This document shows, piece by piece, positions 1-8,650 of a DNA stretch of 54,830 nt (position 1 is its first letter; every line of letters begins with the position of its first letter). Source of the DNA: Myxococcales bacterium (GTDB lineage: Bacteria; Myxococcota_A; UBA9160; UBA4427). The notes below the pieces were generated by a model. It was not told where the DNA came from, did not search any database, and worked only from the letters and a program-made list of their open reading frames with translations. The translations under genes were made by a program, and so were the position numbers. Location: positions 1-54,830 of the forward strand of contig JAAZXM010000024.1 in the NCBI GenBank assembly GCA_014240165.1. Reading direction: 5' to 3'.

Positions 1-1465
1 GGACGGTGAAGTGATGCTCGAGTACCAATTGATCCGCGGTGGTGCCGCCGATCGCGGCGCGGATATCCCAGAGCGCCCGCGACCAGATCTCGCCATCGGC
101 GTGCACCTGGCCGACGAGATCGACGGGATACATCTTGTTTCCGTCGACTCTTCGCAGACAAGGGGGCGTGGTCGAACCGTACGAAGTGGCGTCCCATTCG
201 CCCACGCAGGCGGCGTGGCTGGCTTGAAAGGTGACATCGCCATCGTCCGCGTAGAAACTGGCTGCGAGGTAGTCCCCAAAGGCCTCGCCCATGGCGCCCA
301 TCTCGCCGCCGCCCCAGCAGGCGTTCTGGTCATGCTGGACCGCGTGACCGTACTCGTGGGCGATGATGTCCGCGTCCTCTCCATCGTCCACTCCCCCGTC
401 GCCGAAGTGGACCGCGTCGTCCCCAGTCGAATAAAACGACTGGTCCTGGGTGTACCAGTGGGCATTGGCCAGGGTGGGAAAGTCCCGGATGCCGTTGGCG
501 GCACCCACATCATCGTCGAAGCCGAGGCTGTGGAAATAACGCTGGATCGAGTCGATGGAATGGTAGATCGTGACCTGTTCGAAGCGGTCGTCGGAACGTT
601 CATAGTTGTAGACGCGGGTCGGTTCGTCGGCGTCAGGGACGGCGAGTCCACCCGCGAGGGAGACGAGATCGACGTATTCGCCCTTCAGGGTACCCACGCC
701 CGCGTCGAGACCGAGCAGGGTGACGTTCACGCGCTCGGCGTTCAGGGCCGCCGATGCGCTGTCTCCATTGTCGCTTAGCGAAGAGTTACCCGACGTCTGG
801 ACGGGGGTGGGGAGGTAGACGAGACCGGAGCCGGTATCGAAGGCAATCCGGTTTTCCTGAAAGAGCAATTTGCCCGAGAGCGCGTCCACCAGGGTGAGGA
901 AGTCTCCGAGGGGTTCCCCGGAATAGACCGTGAGCCGCCAGGCCAAGCGCGCGCTGCCGTCGGGGCGTGGGTACCAGACCAATTCGGACGATGAGGGCAA
1001 GCGAGTGGAGACGGATCCCGCGGCCGCGATGGCTACGCTCTCGGCGGCGGTGGCGTCGAGGCTGGGCACCGCCGAACTGCTTGGGGTGAGTGCCCGGTAG
1101 TTGCTGTAGAGCGCCAGGACCTCTCCGTCCAGGCCCTGGTTGATCGAAACTTCGGAGTCGTGGACCGGAAGGCCGAGCAGTACATGCTCGAAACGCGTGC
1201 GAACGGCGCCGAGACTTTCCTGGTATTCGGCTACGGCCAGGTCGCTGATGTCGAGTTTCAGGCCGATTTCCCATGCGTGGCGCAGCAGGAAGGTTCGGGC
1301 GCCGGCTTCGCCCAGGGCGAGGGGCTGGGCGCTTTCGCACTGGCGAAGCACCTTGCGTTCGCTGACCTCCCCTTCGGAGTGCTCGTGGACGTGGCAGTGC
1401 AGGTGCTCGGGGTGGCGGGCCTGGGCCTCGCTTGCTCCGAGGGCAAGACACACGGCCATGCACAT
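1..1465 (-). CDS. Secreted M36-type (fungalysin-like) zinc metalloprotease, 3' end outside window
   Basis: The minus-strand frame is open to the window edge, so only about 488 N-terminal residues are present. From the ATG at 1465 the protein starts with a short hydrophobic segment ending ASEAQA (probable signal peptide). A propeptide resembling the FTP domain follows (HVLLGLPVHDSEVSI) and then the catalytic domain. The zinc site is clear: HEYGH at residues 370-374 gives two His ligands and the general base Glu, and GEAFGD gives the third ligand Glu394. The flanking acidic stretch (DDGEDADIIA) matches bacterial M36 relatives. It is probably exported, self-activated and degrades extracellular protein. 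The start is uncertain: the frame stays open upstream to about 1602, and there is no convincing ribosome site at 1465. The C-terminal domains cannot be seen. Confidence 0.85.
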   Translation of the reverse strand, partial: MCMAVCLALGASEAQARHPEHLHCHVHEHSEGEVSERKVLRQCESAQPLALGEAGARTFLLRHAWEIGLKLDISDLAVAEYQESLGAVRTRFEHVLLGLPVHDSEVSINQGLDGEVLALYSNYRALTPSSSAVPSLDATAAESVAIAAAGSVSTRLPSSSELVWYPRPDGSARLAWRLTVYSGEPLGDFLTLVDALSGKLLFQENRIAFDTGSGLVYLPTPVQTSGNSSLSDNGDSASAALNAERVNVTLLGLDAGVGTLKGEYVDLVSLAGGLAVPDADEPTRVYNYERSDDRFEQVTIYHSIDSIQRYFHSLGFDDDVGAANGIRDFPTLANAHWYTQDQSFYSTGDDAVHFGDGGVDDGEDADIIAHEYGHAVQHDQNACWGGGEMGAMGEAFGDYLAASFYADDGDVTFQASHAACVGEWDATSYGSTTPPCLRRVDGNKMYPVDLVGQVHADGEIWSRALWDIRAAIGGTTADQLVLEHHFTV

Positions 1466-2016
1466 GACCAGGCGAAAGAAGACGCGGCCCGTAGCGGTGA
1501 ACGCGGGGATGGGCCCATGCCCCTGGCTCGTCGGTTCTTGGCATTGTCGATGTCGATTGTGGTGCACGCGGTTCCCCCGAACACCCCCGCCCTCGGGGGC
1601 ACCTCTCACGGCACGCAGGACAGTCGAGGAATGTCCCTCAGGACCCAGCCCTACTTCGCAAACCATACGCAGAATATGTGCAACTTTGGAAGCGCTAATT
1701 TAAACGTGAGTTAAATACCCAACAGAAAGTAAGAAACGCTTTTAAAAACTGGGAGATATAAGACCCATTCGAATCGAATTCGAAAAATCGATAGGTGACC
1801 TACCTCATGTAAAACACTGAAAGTGAAGGAAACCCATCGAAGGAGGCGGCCGAACGCCTCTCTCTGCTTTTCGGGATTGATTTGATCGCCGCGCTTCTCC
1901 GTGCCCGATAATCGGTCTCCGCCGGCACCCCCCCAGGTGCAATTCCCGGGGAGAGGCCTGCCCCGCGTGAGATCTGTCAGAATAGAGCCCAAACCTGCCA
2001 GCCTGGAGAAAAAACC
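1466..2016. other. Divergent intergenic region, AT-rich in the middle
   Basis: This 551-base stretch separates the outward-facing protease and acyl-CoA dehydrogenase genes, so it should carry both promoters. Bases about 1680-1810 are much more AT-rich than the rest of the window. Short frames here have atypical composition and no recognisable domain. A clear ribosome site (ggaga at 2005-2009) serves the downstream ATG at 2017. Confidence 0.5.
1768..1784. promoter_or_regulatory. Paired TTCGAA palindromes, possible operator
   Basis: Two perfect 6-bp palindromes TTCGAA lie 5 bases apart (TTCGAA-tcgaa-TTCGAA), inside the AT-rich centre of a divergent intergenic region. The position and symmetry suit a dimeric regulator. 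No particular regulator is indicated and chance occurrence in AT-rich sequence is possible. Confidence 0.25.
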
Positions 2017-3714
2017 ATGGTCCTCCTCGACCCCAAGAACCTCTCACGCCCCTACTCCGACAGCAGATCCCAGGAGATCATGCGCAAGGCCGTGGAGTTC
2101 TTTGAGGCCAAGGGCAAGAGCGCGCTCAAGCGCGATGATCGGGAGCAGGTCTGGTACGCGGACTTCCTCGAGTACGCCAAGAAGGAAGGGCTCTTTGCCA
2201 CAACGCTTACACCCGCGGGTTATGGGGCGACAGATTCGCGCTGGGATACCTGGCGCAACTGCGAATTTGCGGAAATCCTGGCCTTCTACGGGCTCGCGTA
2301 TTGGTACACCTGGCAGGTCTCGGTGCTGGGCTTGGGCCCGATCTGGATGAGCGAGAACGAAGAGGTCAAGAAGCGGGCCGCTGATTTTCTCGAGCAGGGC
2401 GGGATCTTCGCGTTTGGCCTCTCCGAGCGGGCCCACGGCGCCGATGTCTACTCGACCGATATGGAGTTGATTCCCCAGGAAGGCGGCGGATATCTCGCCC
2501 GGGGCGAAAAGTACTATATCGGCAATGGCAACGAGGCCGCGCTCGTATCCACCTTCGGCAAGATTCGGGATACCGACGACTACGTTTTCTTCGCGGTCGA
2601 CTCCCAGAACGAGCACTACGAATGCAAACGCAACGTCGTGAACAGTCAATCCTATGTGTCGAATTTTGCCCTGAACGACTATCCGGTTTCCGAAAAGGAC
2701 ATCCTCTCGCGTGGACGAGAGGCTTGGAACGCAGCTCTCAATACCGTCAACGTGGGCAAGTTCAACCTGGGCTGGGCATCCATCGGAATTTGTACTCACG
2801 CGCTCTACGAGGCGGTTCACCATGCCGCCAATCGCCAACTCTACGGCCAATCGGTCACGGATTTTCCGCATGTCCGCCAGCTCTTCTCCGATGCCTATGT
2901 GCGCCTGGTCGCGATGAAACTCGTGGCGCTGCGTGCCGCGGACTACATGCGCTCGGCCAGTGCCGAGGATCGCCGATACCTGCTCTACAACCCCGTGGTG
3001 AAGATGAAGGTGACAACACAGGGGGAGGATGTGGTCAACCATCTCTGGGACGTCATCGCCGCCAAGGGGTTCGAACGGGATATGTACTTCGAGATGGCTG
3101 CGAGGGATATCCGCGCCCTGCCCAAGCTCGAGGGGACGGTCCACGTCAATATCGCCCTGATCGTCAAGTTCATGCCGAATTATTTCTTCAATCCCCAGGA
3201 TTGTCCGGAAATCGGTCGCCGGGACGATGCTGCGGACGACACATTTCTATTCTCCCAGGGCCCGGCTCGAGGGCTCGGCGAAATTCGTTTTCCGGATTAC
3301 GAAGCCACCTACGGGGAATTCTCCCAACCCAACGTCTCGATCTTTCGCGAGCAGATCGCTGTCTTCAAGCAGATGCTCGAGAAGTCTCCTCCGGGTCAGT
3401 CCCAGTCCAATGACGTCGATTTTCTCCTCGCTGTGGGGGAACTCTTCACCCTGGTGGTCTACGGCCAACTCCTCTTGGAAAATGCCCGGATCTACGGGAT
3501 CGAAGACGATCTCATCGACCAGATTTTTGATGTCTTCGTACGCGACTTTTCACGCTTCGCGCTTCAGCTCCATGGCAAGCCGAGCAGCACGGATATCCAG
3601 ATGGAGCACTGCTTGAAAATGATTGCGAAGCCAGCCGTGGACGCCGACCGCTACGGCCGGGTGTGGGAGCAGCAGGTGCTTCCGCTTCGCGATCGCTACG
3701 CGATGAATCCCTGA
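2017..3714 (+). CDS. Long-form acyl-CoA dehydrogenase (565 aa)
   Basis: A flavoprotein of the acyl-CoA dehydrogenase family, predicted to introduce an alpha,beta double bond into an acyl-CoA using FAD and pass electrons to an ETF. The order is an N-terminal helical domain, a middle beta domain (FAFGLSERAHGADVYSTD, then GEKYYIGNGN) and a C-terminal helical domain with NRQLYGQSVTDFPHVRQL. Glu372 in LEGTVHVN sits where many family members place the catalytic base. At 565 residues it is longer than the usual 380-400; about 150 extra residues follow the core, as in the VLCAD-like or long-chain subgroups. The ATG at 2017 has ggaga 7 bases upstream. It stands alone on the plus strand, with over 300 non-coding bases on each side. 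The substrate cannot be told from sequence. Confidence 0.9.
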   Translation: MVLLDPKNLSRPYSDSRSQEIMRKAVEFFEAKGKSALKRDDREQVWYADFLEYAKKEGLFATTLTPAGYGATDSRWDTWRNCEFAEILAFYGLAYWYTWQVSVLGLGPIWMSENEEVKKRAADFLEQGGIFAFGLSERAHGADVYSTDMELIPQEGGGYLARGEKYYIGNGNEAALVSTFGKIRDTDDYVFFAVDSQNEHYECKRNVVNSQSYVSNFALNDYPVSEKDILSRGREAWNAALNTVNVGKFNLGWASIGICTHALYEAVHHAANRQLYGQSVTDFPHVRQLFSDAYVRLVAMKLVALRAADYMRSASAEDRRYLLYNPVVKMKVTTQGEDVVNHLWDVIAAKGFERDMYFEMAARDIRALPKLEGTVHVNIALIVKFMPNYFFNPQDCPEIGRRDDAADDTFLFSQGPARGLGEIRFPDYEATYGEFSQPNVSIFREQIAVFKQMLEKSPPGQSQSNDVDFLLAVGELFTLVVYGQLLLENARIYGIEDDLIDQIFDVFVRDFSRFALQLHGKPSSTDIQMEHCLKMIAKPAVDADRYGRVWEQQVLPLRDRYAMNP

Positions 3715-4081
3715 GCCAGGCCCCGCGCCTGCTCCCGCGAGTCGAGCGAACGGGCGGGCAGATCGGCTTTCGCGGCTCTCCCTGAGGGCGAGAAGGGAAC
3801 CCGAGTTCCTCTTCTGCCTATTGCCTGCACAACGCGCCTACGGGCCGTTGCCCTGCCCTCTTTTGCGGGGCCACGCATCCCAATTCCGCTGTGCCTGTAA
3901 GGGGTTGCGCGGTTTTTTCCCCCTGTCCTCCGCAGCACTTCAGGGGAATGCCCGAGGGGCCGCGGGGCGTTTGCCGATTTTTTTCCGAGTTGTCCGCCAT
4001 AAGCCGGTGCCCGAGACCACAACACCCTGAAGCCGCGTGAAAAGTCGCGGTTCCAATCGTGTTTGACTCGAAAGGTTGACC
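3715..4081. other. Intergenic region, no gene recognised
   Basis: About 370 bases between two plus-strand genes. It contains several G- and C-runs and T-runs (around 3913-3920 and 3977-3986), but I could not fold a convincing Rho-independent terminator or a known riboswitch from them. Short frames in it look like chance. A promoter for the PEP-CTERM gene is expected here. Confidence 0.4.
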
Positions 4082-4867
4082 GTGCGCAGATCACTCGAAC
4101 GTTGGCGTCTTCTCTCGCTGCTCTTGGTATTCCCGGTACTCGCGACTTTGCTGCTCCCGACTCTCGCCTCTTCTGCGGGCGCAGAGGGTGTGTCCTTGGC
4201 GGACCTGGTTCGCAACGACGGCCGAATCGAATCCAGCAATGGAGCAATCAAATTTGATGATTTTTCCGCTTCTCTTCAGGGTTTGCCTCGCTCCGAACTC
4301 TCGCGTTTTCTCGTGGTGCCCCTCGTCGACGGCTTCCGGATCCAGGTGAACTCGGACTCATTTCTCCCCGCCGATACTCGCCTCACCCTGCGTTACGAAG
4401 CCGAGAGCGAGGATGATTTCTCGCACAGTTCGCACGGAGGTGGGCACGGATGGTCCGGCGATGGCCATGACCGTCTCGAGCAGCCGCTTCGCTCGATGAG
4501 CCTGGGATTGGTGGGCACTTCGTTTCTTTCCTACGCCGGTGAGATGAAAGCGCGGGGGGATGACGATCACGACGACGATCGCGTGATCGGACGGCTTCGT
4601 GCGTCGACACGGACACCGCCGGGCCCATTTGCGGCCACGGACCTGGATCGGCCCAGCCGGGAACTCGACATCGTCGCGATCTTCCTCGGCCTGGGGGGAC
4701 CCGATGCGCCCATCGGCGATTCGCCGCATGCGGCGGGCGCTTCCGTTCCAGGCGCCGAAATGCGCTTTTCGTTCCAGGCTATTCCCGAGCCCTCTTCGGT
4801 CGTCTTGGTGTCCCTGGGGCTCTTCGGGCTCTCGATCTTCGCCAAACGAGGGCCCCGAAGCGGCTAA
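4082..4867 (+). CDS. PEP-CTERM sorted surface protein
   Basis: A secreted protein of about 261 residues. It has an N-terminal signal peptide (basic RRSLERWR, then a hydrophobic stretch ending in ASSAGA) and a typical C-terminal PEP-CTERM signal: IPEPSS, one membrane segment, then a basic tail (AKRGPRSG). In known systems an exosortase recognises this tail and cleaves or anchors the protein, often for exopolysaccharide-linked surface display. The middle region is unrecognised but has a His/Asp-rich patch (HSSHGGGHGW, then GDDDHDDDR) that could bind metal. GTG at 4082 has aaagg six bases upstream; a TTG at 4076 is the alternative. No exosortase gene is in the window. Its stop overlaps the stop of the convergent MBL gene by 4 bases. 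Confidence 0.8.
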   Translation: MRRSLERWRLLSLLLVFPVLATLLLPTLASSAGAEGVSLADLVRNDGRIESSNGAIKFDDFSASLQGLPRSELSRFLVVPLVDGFRIQVNSDSFLPADTRLTLRYEAESEDDFSHSSHGGGHGWSGDGHDRLEQPLRSMSLGLVGTSFLSYAGEMKARGDDDHDDDRVIGRLRASTRTPPGPFAATDLDRPSRELDIVAIFLGLGGPDAPIGDSPHAAGASVPGAEMRFSFQAIPEPSSVVLVSLGLFGLSIFAKRGPRSG

Positions 4868-6138
4868 CGAATACCTGTGGGCTTTGGCGCACCCTCGGAG
4901 ATGATCCGAGCGCTTGAGACGTAGAGGCTTTGGGAAACGAAACTCGTCGCGTTCTCGGCGAGTTTCAAGCACAACTCCCCCTTCAACCGACGGGCCTCGA
5001 CGACTTCCGCTTCGTCTCCAGGCGACAGGGCGAGCACGTCGATGACGTGCAGAGCCAGTTGGGTTTCCCCCTGCTGCGCCAGGGTTCGCGCCCGCACAAG
5101 GATCTCCTGGCGGCCGGTCAATGCCGAGAGGATGGCGGATCCCGCCGCATCGGGATGAGCCGGGTGGAGGTGGGTTGGATTTCGGTCCCACCATCCGGTC
5201 TCTGCCCGAAAGATGTCGCGTACGATGTAGTCGGCACTCCCGTAGAGTGGCTTCATCCACGGCACTTCGAAGAGTTCGTCCGGATACTCGAGGTCGTGCA
5301 GGATCTCGTTGATCCCCATGCCGAGGTTGACCCGGGAGATGACCTCTTTTCTCAGCCAGCGCAGCGCCGCAGCGGTTTCCAGCAGGATGCGCTGGATCTT
5401 GTCTTCGCCCTCGAGCGGGGGGCCGAACTCCATCACGACAATCACGGGCTGAAGCCTGGCCAGTCTTTCCAGGGTGTCGGCCCAGCGCACGGGATCTCGC
5501 AGGCTGCGGAGCGGAGTGCCGACATTCGGGATGCTCGGTGTAATGGCTGCGCCGCCGTAGAGGAGTCGCTCTTCCGGGAGCCAGGCGACGAGGGCATCAT
5601 CCGTCTCTGATGGTGCCCAGAGCAGTTGGACCTGCCGTTTCGAATCCCCCAACCTCAAGGCGTGGTGGAAGGTCTCCCTGGGCATATTCAGGTCGAGCGC
5701 GGTGTTCATGGTGCCGACGGGCAGGCGGAATTGGAGTTCGACGAAAAATTGCTGCAACCCTTCTGTCTCGCGATAGCGTTTCCAGCGGCGTAGAAGATTT
5801 TGCTGGGCGATGACCCGGGGCGGCGCGTCGCCGCGCTCGGCCGCGTCGTCCAGCCAGGTGGTCACAGCATTGTTGTAGCCGAGATGCCCATGGCTATAGG
5901 CGATGGCATGCACCGGGGCCTCGCAGAGTTCACGAAGATTGCGAAGCATCTTTCGTGCGTGGCCTGCGCTTGGCCCGGTATCAATCTGAACAACGCCGTT
6001 GCCGGTCTCGATGGAAAGCGCGTTCCCCATACCGCCGACGACGTGAACGCCCTCGGCCAGCGTACCGGTAAATGCCGGAATCGCGGTGGGGTTCGCGCGA
6101 GCAGCATCGCTCTGCTTGATTTTCTCGGATGCGCTCAC
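4864..6138 (-). CDS. Alkyl-sulfatase-like MBL-fold protein with degenerate metal site
   Basis: A 424-residue protein with the layout of SdsA1/BDS1-type alkyl sulfatases: an N-terminal metallo-beta-lactamase domain (GVVQIDTGPS at residues 48-57) followed by the helical dimerisation region (ISRVNLGMGINEILHD, then LYGSADYIVRDIF). In active SDS hydrolases the zinc motif is HxHxDH. Here the equivalent reads HGHLGY (residues 83-88), keeping two His but replacing Asp and His with Gly and Tyr. The later ligand region also reads AAITPSIPN rather than the usual Glu/His-containing segment. It may bind one metal, act on another substrate, or be a sensor. It begins 8 bases after the sensor kinase gene stops, so the two are probably co-transcribed. 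The family call is firm; the activity is not. Confidence 0.75.
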   Translation of the reverse strand: MSASEKIKQSDAARANPTAIPAFTGTLAEGVHVVGGMGNALSIETGNGVVQIDTGPSAGHARKMLRNLRELCEAPVHAIAYSHGHLGYNNAVTTWLDDAAERGDAPPRVIAQQNLLRRWKRYRETEGLQQFFVELQFRLPVGTMNTALDLNMPRETFHHALRLGDSKRQVQLLWAPSETDDALVAWLPEERLLYGGAAITPSIPNVGTPLRSLRDPVRWADTLERLARLQPVIVVMEFGPPLEGEDKIQRILLETAAALRWLRKEVISRVNLGMGINEILHDLEYPDELFEVPWMKPLYGSADYIVRDIFRAETGWWDRNPTHLHPAHPDAAGSAILSALTGRQEILVRARTLAQQGETQLALHVIDVLALSPGDEAEVVEARRLKGELCLKLAENATSFVSQSLYVSSARIISEGAPKPTGIR

Positions 6139-6146
6139 AGTTGGGT

Positions 6147-8366
6147 TCAGGTCCCGTCGGGGGGAGGAGTGGAGAGTAATCGCTTCACGGTAGCTGCCAG
6201 AACATCGAGGTTGAAGGGCTTATAGAGAAATTCAGTCCGCGGATTGTCAATATCCGAGCTCTCGAGTTCGTCCTCCGAGTGACCCGAGACGAAGATGACC
6301 TTGAGGTGCGGGATCGAGAGCCGCAGGCGCCTGACCATGTCGGCGCCGCCGAGCCTGGGCATGACGACGTCGGTCACGACGAGGTCGATCTCAGCTAGGT
6401 GACGCAAGGCCAGGTCGTAGCCCCGCTGACCATTATTGGCTTCGATCACGTGGTAACCCTGATCCGCCAATGTGCGCACGACGAGGTTTCGCACCGACGG
6501 CTCATCTTCCACGACGAGGACTGTCTCCCCGCCTCCTGTTTCCGTGTAGGACTCTTGATCGGGCTCGGTGTAATACTCCTCGAGATCCGCTGCTCGCGGC
6601 AAGTAGATCCGGAACTTCGAGCCGACGCCCAATTGGCTTTTGACCTCGATGGCGCCACCGCTTTGCTGAACGATTCCATAAGTGGTCGAGAGCCCAAGAC
6701 CGGTTCCCTCGCCCGCCGACTTGGTCGTAAAGAAGGGGTCGAAAATGTGTTCAAGGGTTTCGGCATCCATGCCGGTTCCGTTGTCGGAGACCTCGATGCA
6801 GCAATAATCGCCTACTTCGATCTCTCTGATCGCTGCGGCGAGGGCGTCGTCAACCTTGGTGTTCCGAGTGCGCAGTTGCACAGTGCCTCCTTGAGGCATT
6901 GCATCGGCCGCATTCAAGATGAGGTTCAGGATCGCTTGCTCGAGCCGGGCGCCTTCGCTGCGCACGAGCCACGCTTCGGGCTCGCAGTCGATTTCGAGGG
7001 TGACCGAGTCTGGAAGAACCCGGCCGAGCATATCAGTCAGTGCTGAAACGATACGAGTGAGGTTGACGTGTTCTGCCTCGAGTTGGTCCCGACGGCTGAA
7101 GGCCAGGAGCTGCTTTGTAATGGAATTGGCTTGCTCCCCCGCTCGCCCAATCTCGCTGAGACCCTCTCGGACCTCATCGGGAAGGTCTTTTCGAAGCATC
7201 AACAACTCTGCGTAGCCATTGATGGCCATCAGCAGATTGTTGAAATCATGTGCGACCCCGCCGGAGAGTCTGCCGATGGCCTCAAGTCTCCTCTTGAGGC
7301 CGATCTGCTTCTCCTTTTGGGCCAATTCACTTCGCAGCTTATTCCTTTCGGTGAGGTCACGAATGAATGCAATGAGCTGGACCGTTGTTCGTCCCGGAAT
7401 CTCCTGGACCGTCAGTTCGACGGGGAACTCGGAGCCGTCTGCGCGAATCGCGAAGGTCTCAACCTTGATTCCGATGATGTTTCCGATGCCGGTATCGAGA
7501 TATCGCTTCAGCCCGGCGTAGTGATCATCTCGAAGACGTTCGGGGATGATGAGGTCGGCAATTCTTTTCCCGATCGCATCTTCTGCCTTGAAGCCGAAAA
7601 CGGTCTCCGCAGCCGGGTTGAAGACTTCGATGACTCCGGCGGGGCCGGCCATGATGATCGCGTCACTGGCCACACGGACGCTTCCCTCGAACTGCTCGTT
7701 GATCTCTTCGAGTGAGAGATTCTTCTGCACTTCGGCATTTCGAGAGGCCATGAGCTGGAGCGAGGATCGGGTCATGAGTCGGGAAACGATAACTCCCAAG
7801 CCCGTACAGAAGAGAATCGCAAGGACCAGATTGAAGGTGATCATGGTCGTGCCATCCCGACCGCCCTCCGGCTCGGGCAGAAGCTCTGCTGATAAGCCGA
7901 GGATCAGCATGGCGAGAGCGCCGGAGATCCCGGCGACGTAAGCGATCCGGGGGCCCAGCAGGAGTCCGCCCATGAGCGGCACGATCAGGAACCACACGCC
8001 ATAGGGCGAGGCGACACCCCCTTCGTAGTACGCGGGCACGAGGGTGATCGCGATTCCGGTGATGACGACGATCGCGGCTCCCCATTGGGCCGATCGGCCG
8101 AAAGTGGTGACCACGAATGAGAGCAAGAAGCCGACCAGGGCGATCCCGAATGCGGTCCGGCGAATGAAGTCGATCTCCACCTGACTCGATGAGTAGACAA
8201 ACCCGACGGCAAGGGAGGCCGTGGCGACGAGGGCAATGATCTGCACGAACCGGAGTTGAACCAAGGGGGGAAAAATTCCGGAGAGCGGGTCGATACCCGT
8301 TTCGCCATTGCCCGGGGCCTTGCCGGATTCCGATTTCACGCTCTGGTTCTCTCTCATTGCGATCAA
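6147..8366 (-). CDS. Membrane hybrid sensor histidine kinase with PAS and receiver domains
   Basis: A 739-residue sensor. Residues 35-200 hold about five to six membrane helices. A PAS domain follows (about 222-340), then HisKA with the phosphorylated His373 in VAHDFNNLL. The HATPase domain has all boxes: N (NLILNAADAM, 481-490), G1 (DNGTGMD), F (IFDPFFTTK) and G2 (GEGTGLGLS). The C-terminal receiver domain spans about 614-735, with acidic residues at EDE and phospho-acceptor Asp666 in VVTDVVMP, ending with the K of LYKPF. HDFNNLL-type kinases with an attached receiver often phosphorylate their own receiver or a partner regulator. No DNA-binding response regulator is adjacent. The downstream MBL-fold gene is 8 bases away, so the pair probably share a signal or pathway. 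ATG at 8366 or 8357 could be the start. Confidence 0.92.
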   Translation of the reverse strand: MIAMRENQSVKSESGKAPGNGETGIDPLSGIFPPLVQLRFVQIIALVATASLAVGFVYSSSQVEIDFIRRTAFGIALVGFLLSFVVTTFGRSAQWGAAIVVITGIAITLVPAYYEGGVASPYGVWFLIVPLMGGLLLGPRIAYVAGISGALAMLILGLSAELLPEPEGGRDGTTMITFNLVLAILFCTGLGVIVSRLMTRSSLQLMASRNAEVQKNLSLEEINEQFEGSVRVASDAIIMAGPAGVIEVFNPAAETVFGFKAEDAIGKRIADLIIPERLRDDHYAGLKRYLDTGIGNIIGIKVETFAIRADGSEFPVELTVQEIPGRTTVQLIAFIRDLTERNKLRSELAQKEKQIGLKRRLEAIGRLSGGVAHDFNNLLMAINGYAELLMLRKDLPDEVREGLSEIGRAGEQANSITKQLLAFSRRDQLEAEHVNLTRIVSALTDMLGRVLPDSVTLEIDCEPEAWLVRSEGARLEQAILNLILNAADAMPQGGTVQLRTRNTKVDDALAAAIREIEVGDYCCIEVSDNGTGMDAETLEHIFDPFFTTKSAGEGTGLGLSTTYGIVQQSGGAIEVKSQLGVGSKFRIYLPRAADLEEYYTEPDQESYTETGGGETVLVVEDEPSVRNLVVRTLADQGYHVIEANNGQRGYDLALRHLAEIDLVVTDVVMPRLGGADMVRRLRLSIPHLKVIFVSGHSEDELESSDIDNPRTEFLYKPFNLDVLAATVKRLLSTPPPDGT

Positions 8367-8560
8367 TCTTGCCTGCGGGAGGGGGGGTCGAGGGATTGGC
8401 CAGGGTTTCGGGTGGCGACTTGTCTGAGCGCCGGGCCGGCAGTGCGTCGGTTTTCGGCGTCGCAGGTTAGCTAATTTCGAGAATCCCTAGCTCCGGGAAA
8501 ACCCCCTATGTGTTTTTTCAGGTCGGGGCCCCGAGATTGAACCCAAGAGAACTGAAAATC

Positions 8561-8587
8561 TTGGGGAAGATTGGGGAAGATTGGGCC
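8561..8587. repeat. Short tandem repeat of a 10-bp unit
   Basis: Two exact copies of ttggggaaga (8561-8570 and 8571-8580) are followed by a partial third (ttggg). They lie in the non-coding gap between the PhyH stop and the sensor kinase start. A 12-bp palindrome (TCGGGGCCCCGA, 8523-8534) and a 6-bp-stem hairpin (CGCCAG/CTGGCG, 8588-8608) flank it. The function is unknown. Confidence 0.5.
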
Positions 8588-8650
8588 CGCCAGTCTCGAA
8601 TCCTGGCGCGAGGAAGATGTCCGAACGTCATCGAGGTGCCTCCGGGAATG

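Noticed and set aside
11..778. Long plus-strand frame with no family resemblance
   Set aside because: It mirrors the minus-strand M36 protease, which has HEYGH and other motifs.
1711..1992. Small minus-strand frame in the AT-rich gap
   Set aside because: No domain or ribosome site, and unusual composition.
3715..4081. Sigma-54 (-24/-12) promoter for the PEP-CTERM gene
   Set aside because: No convincing GG-N10-GC element could be placed at the right distance.
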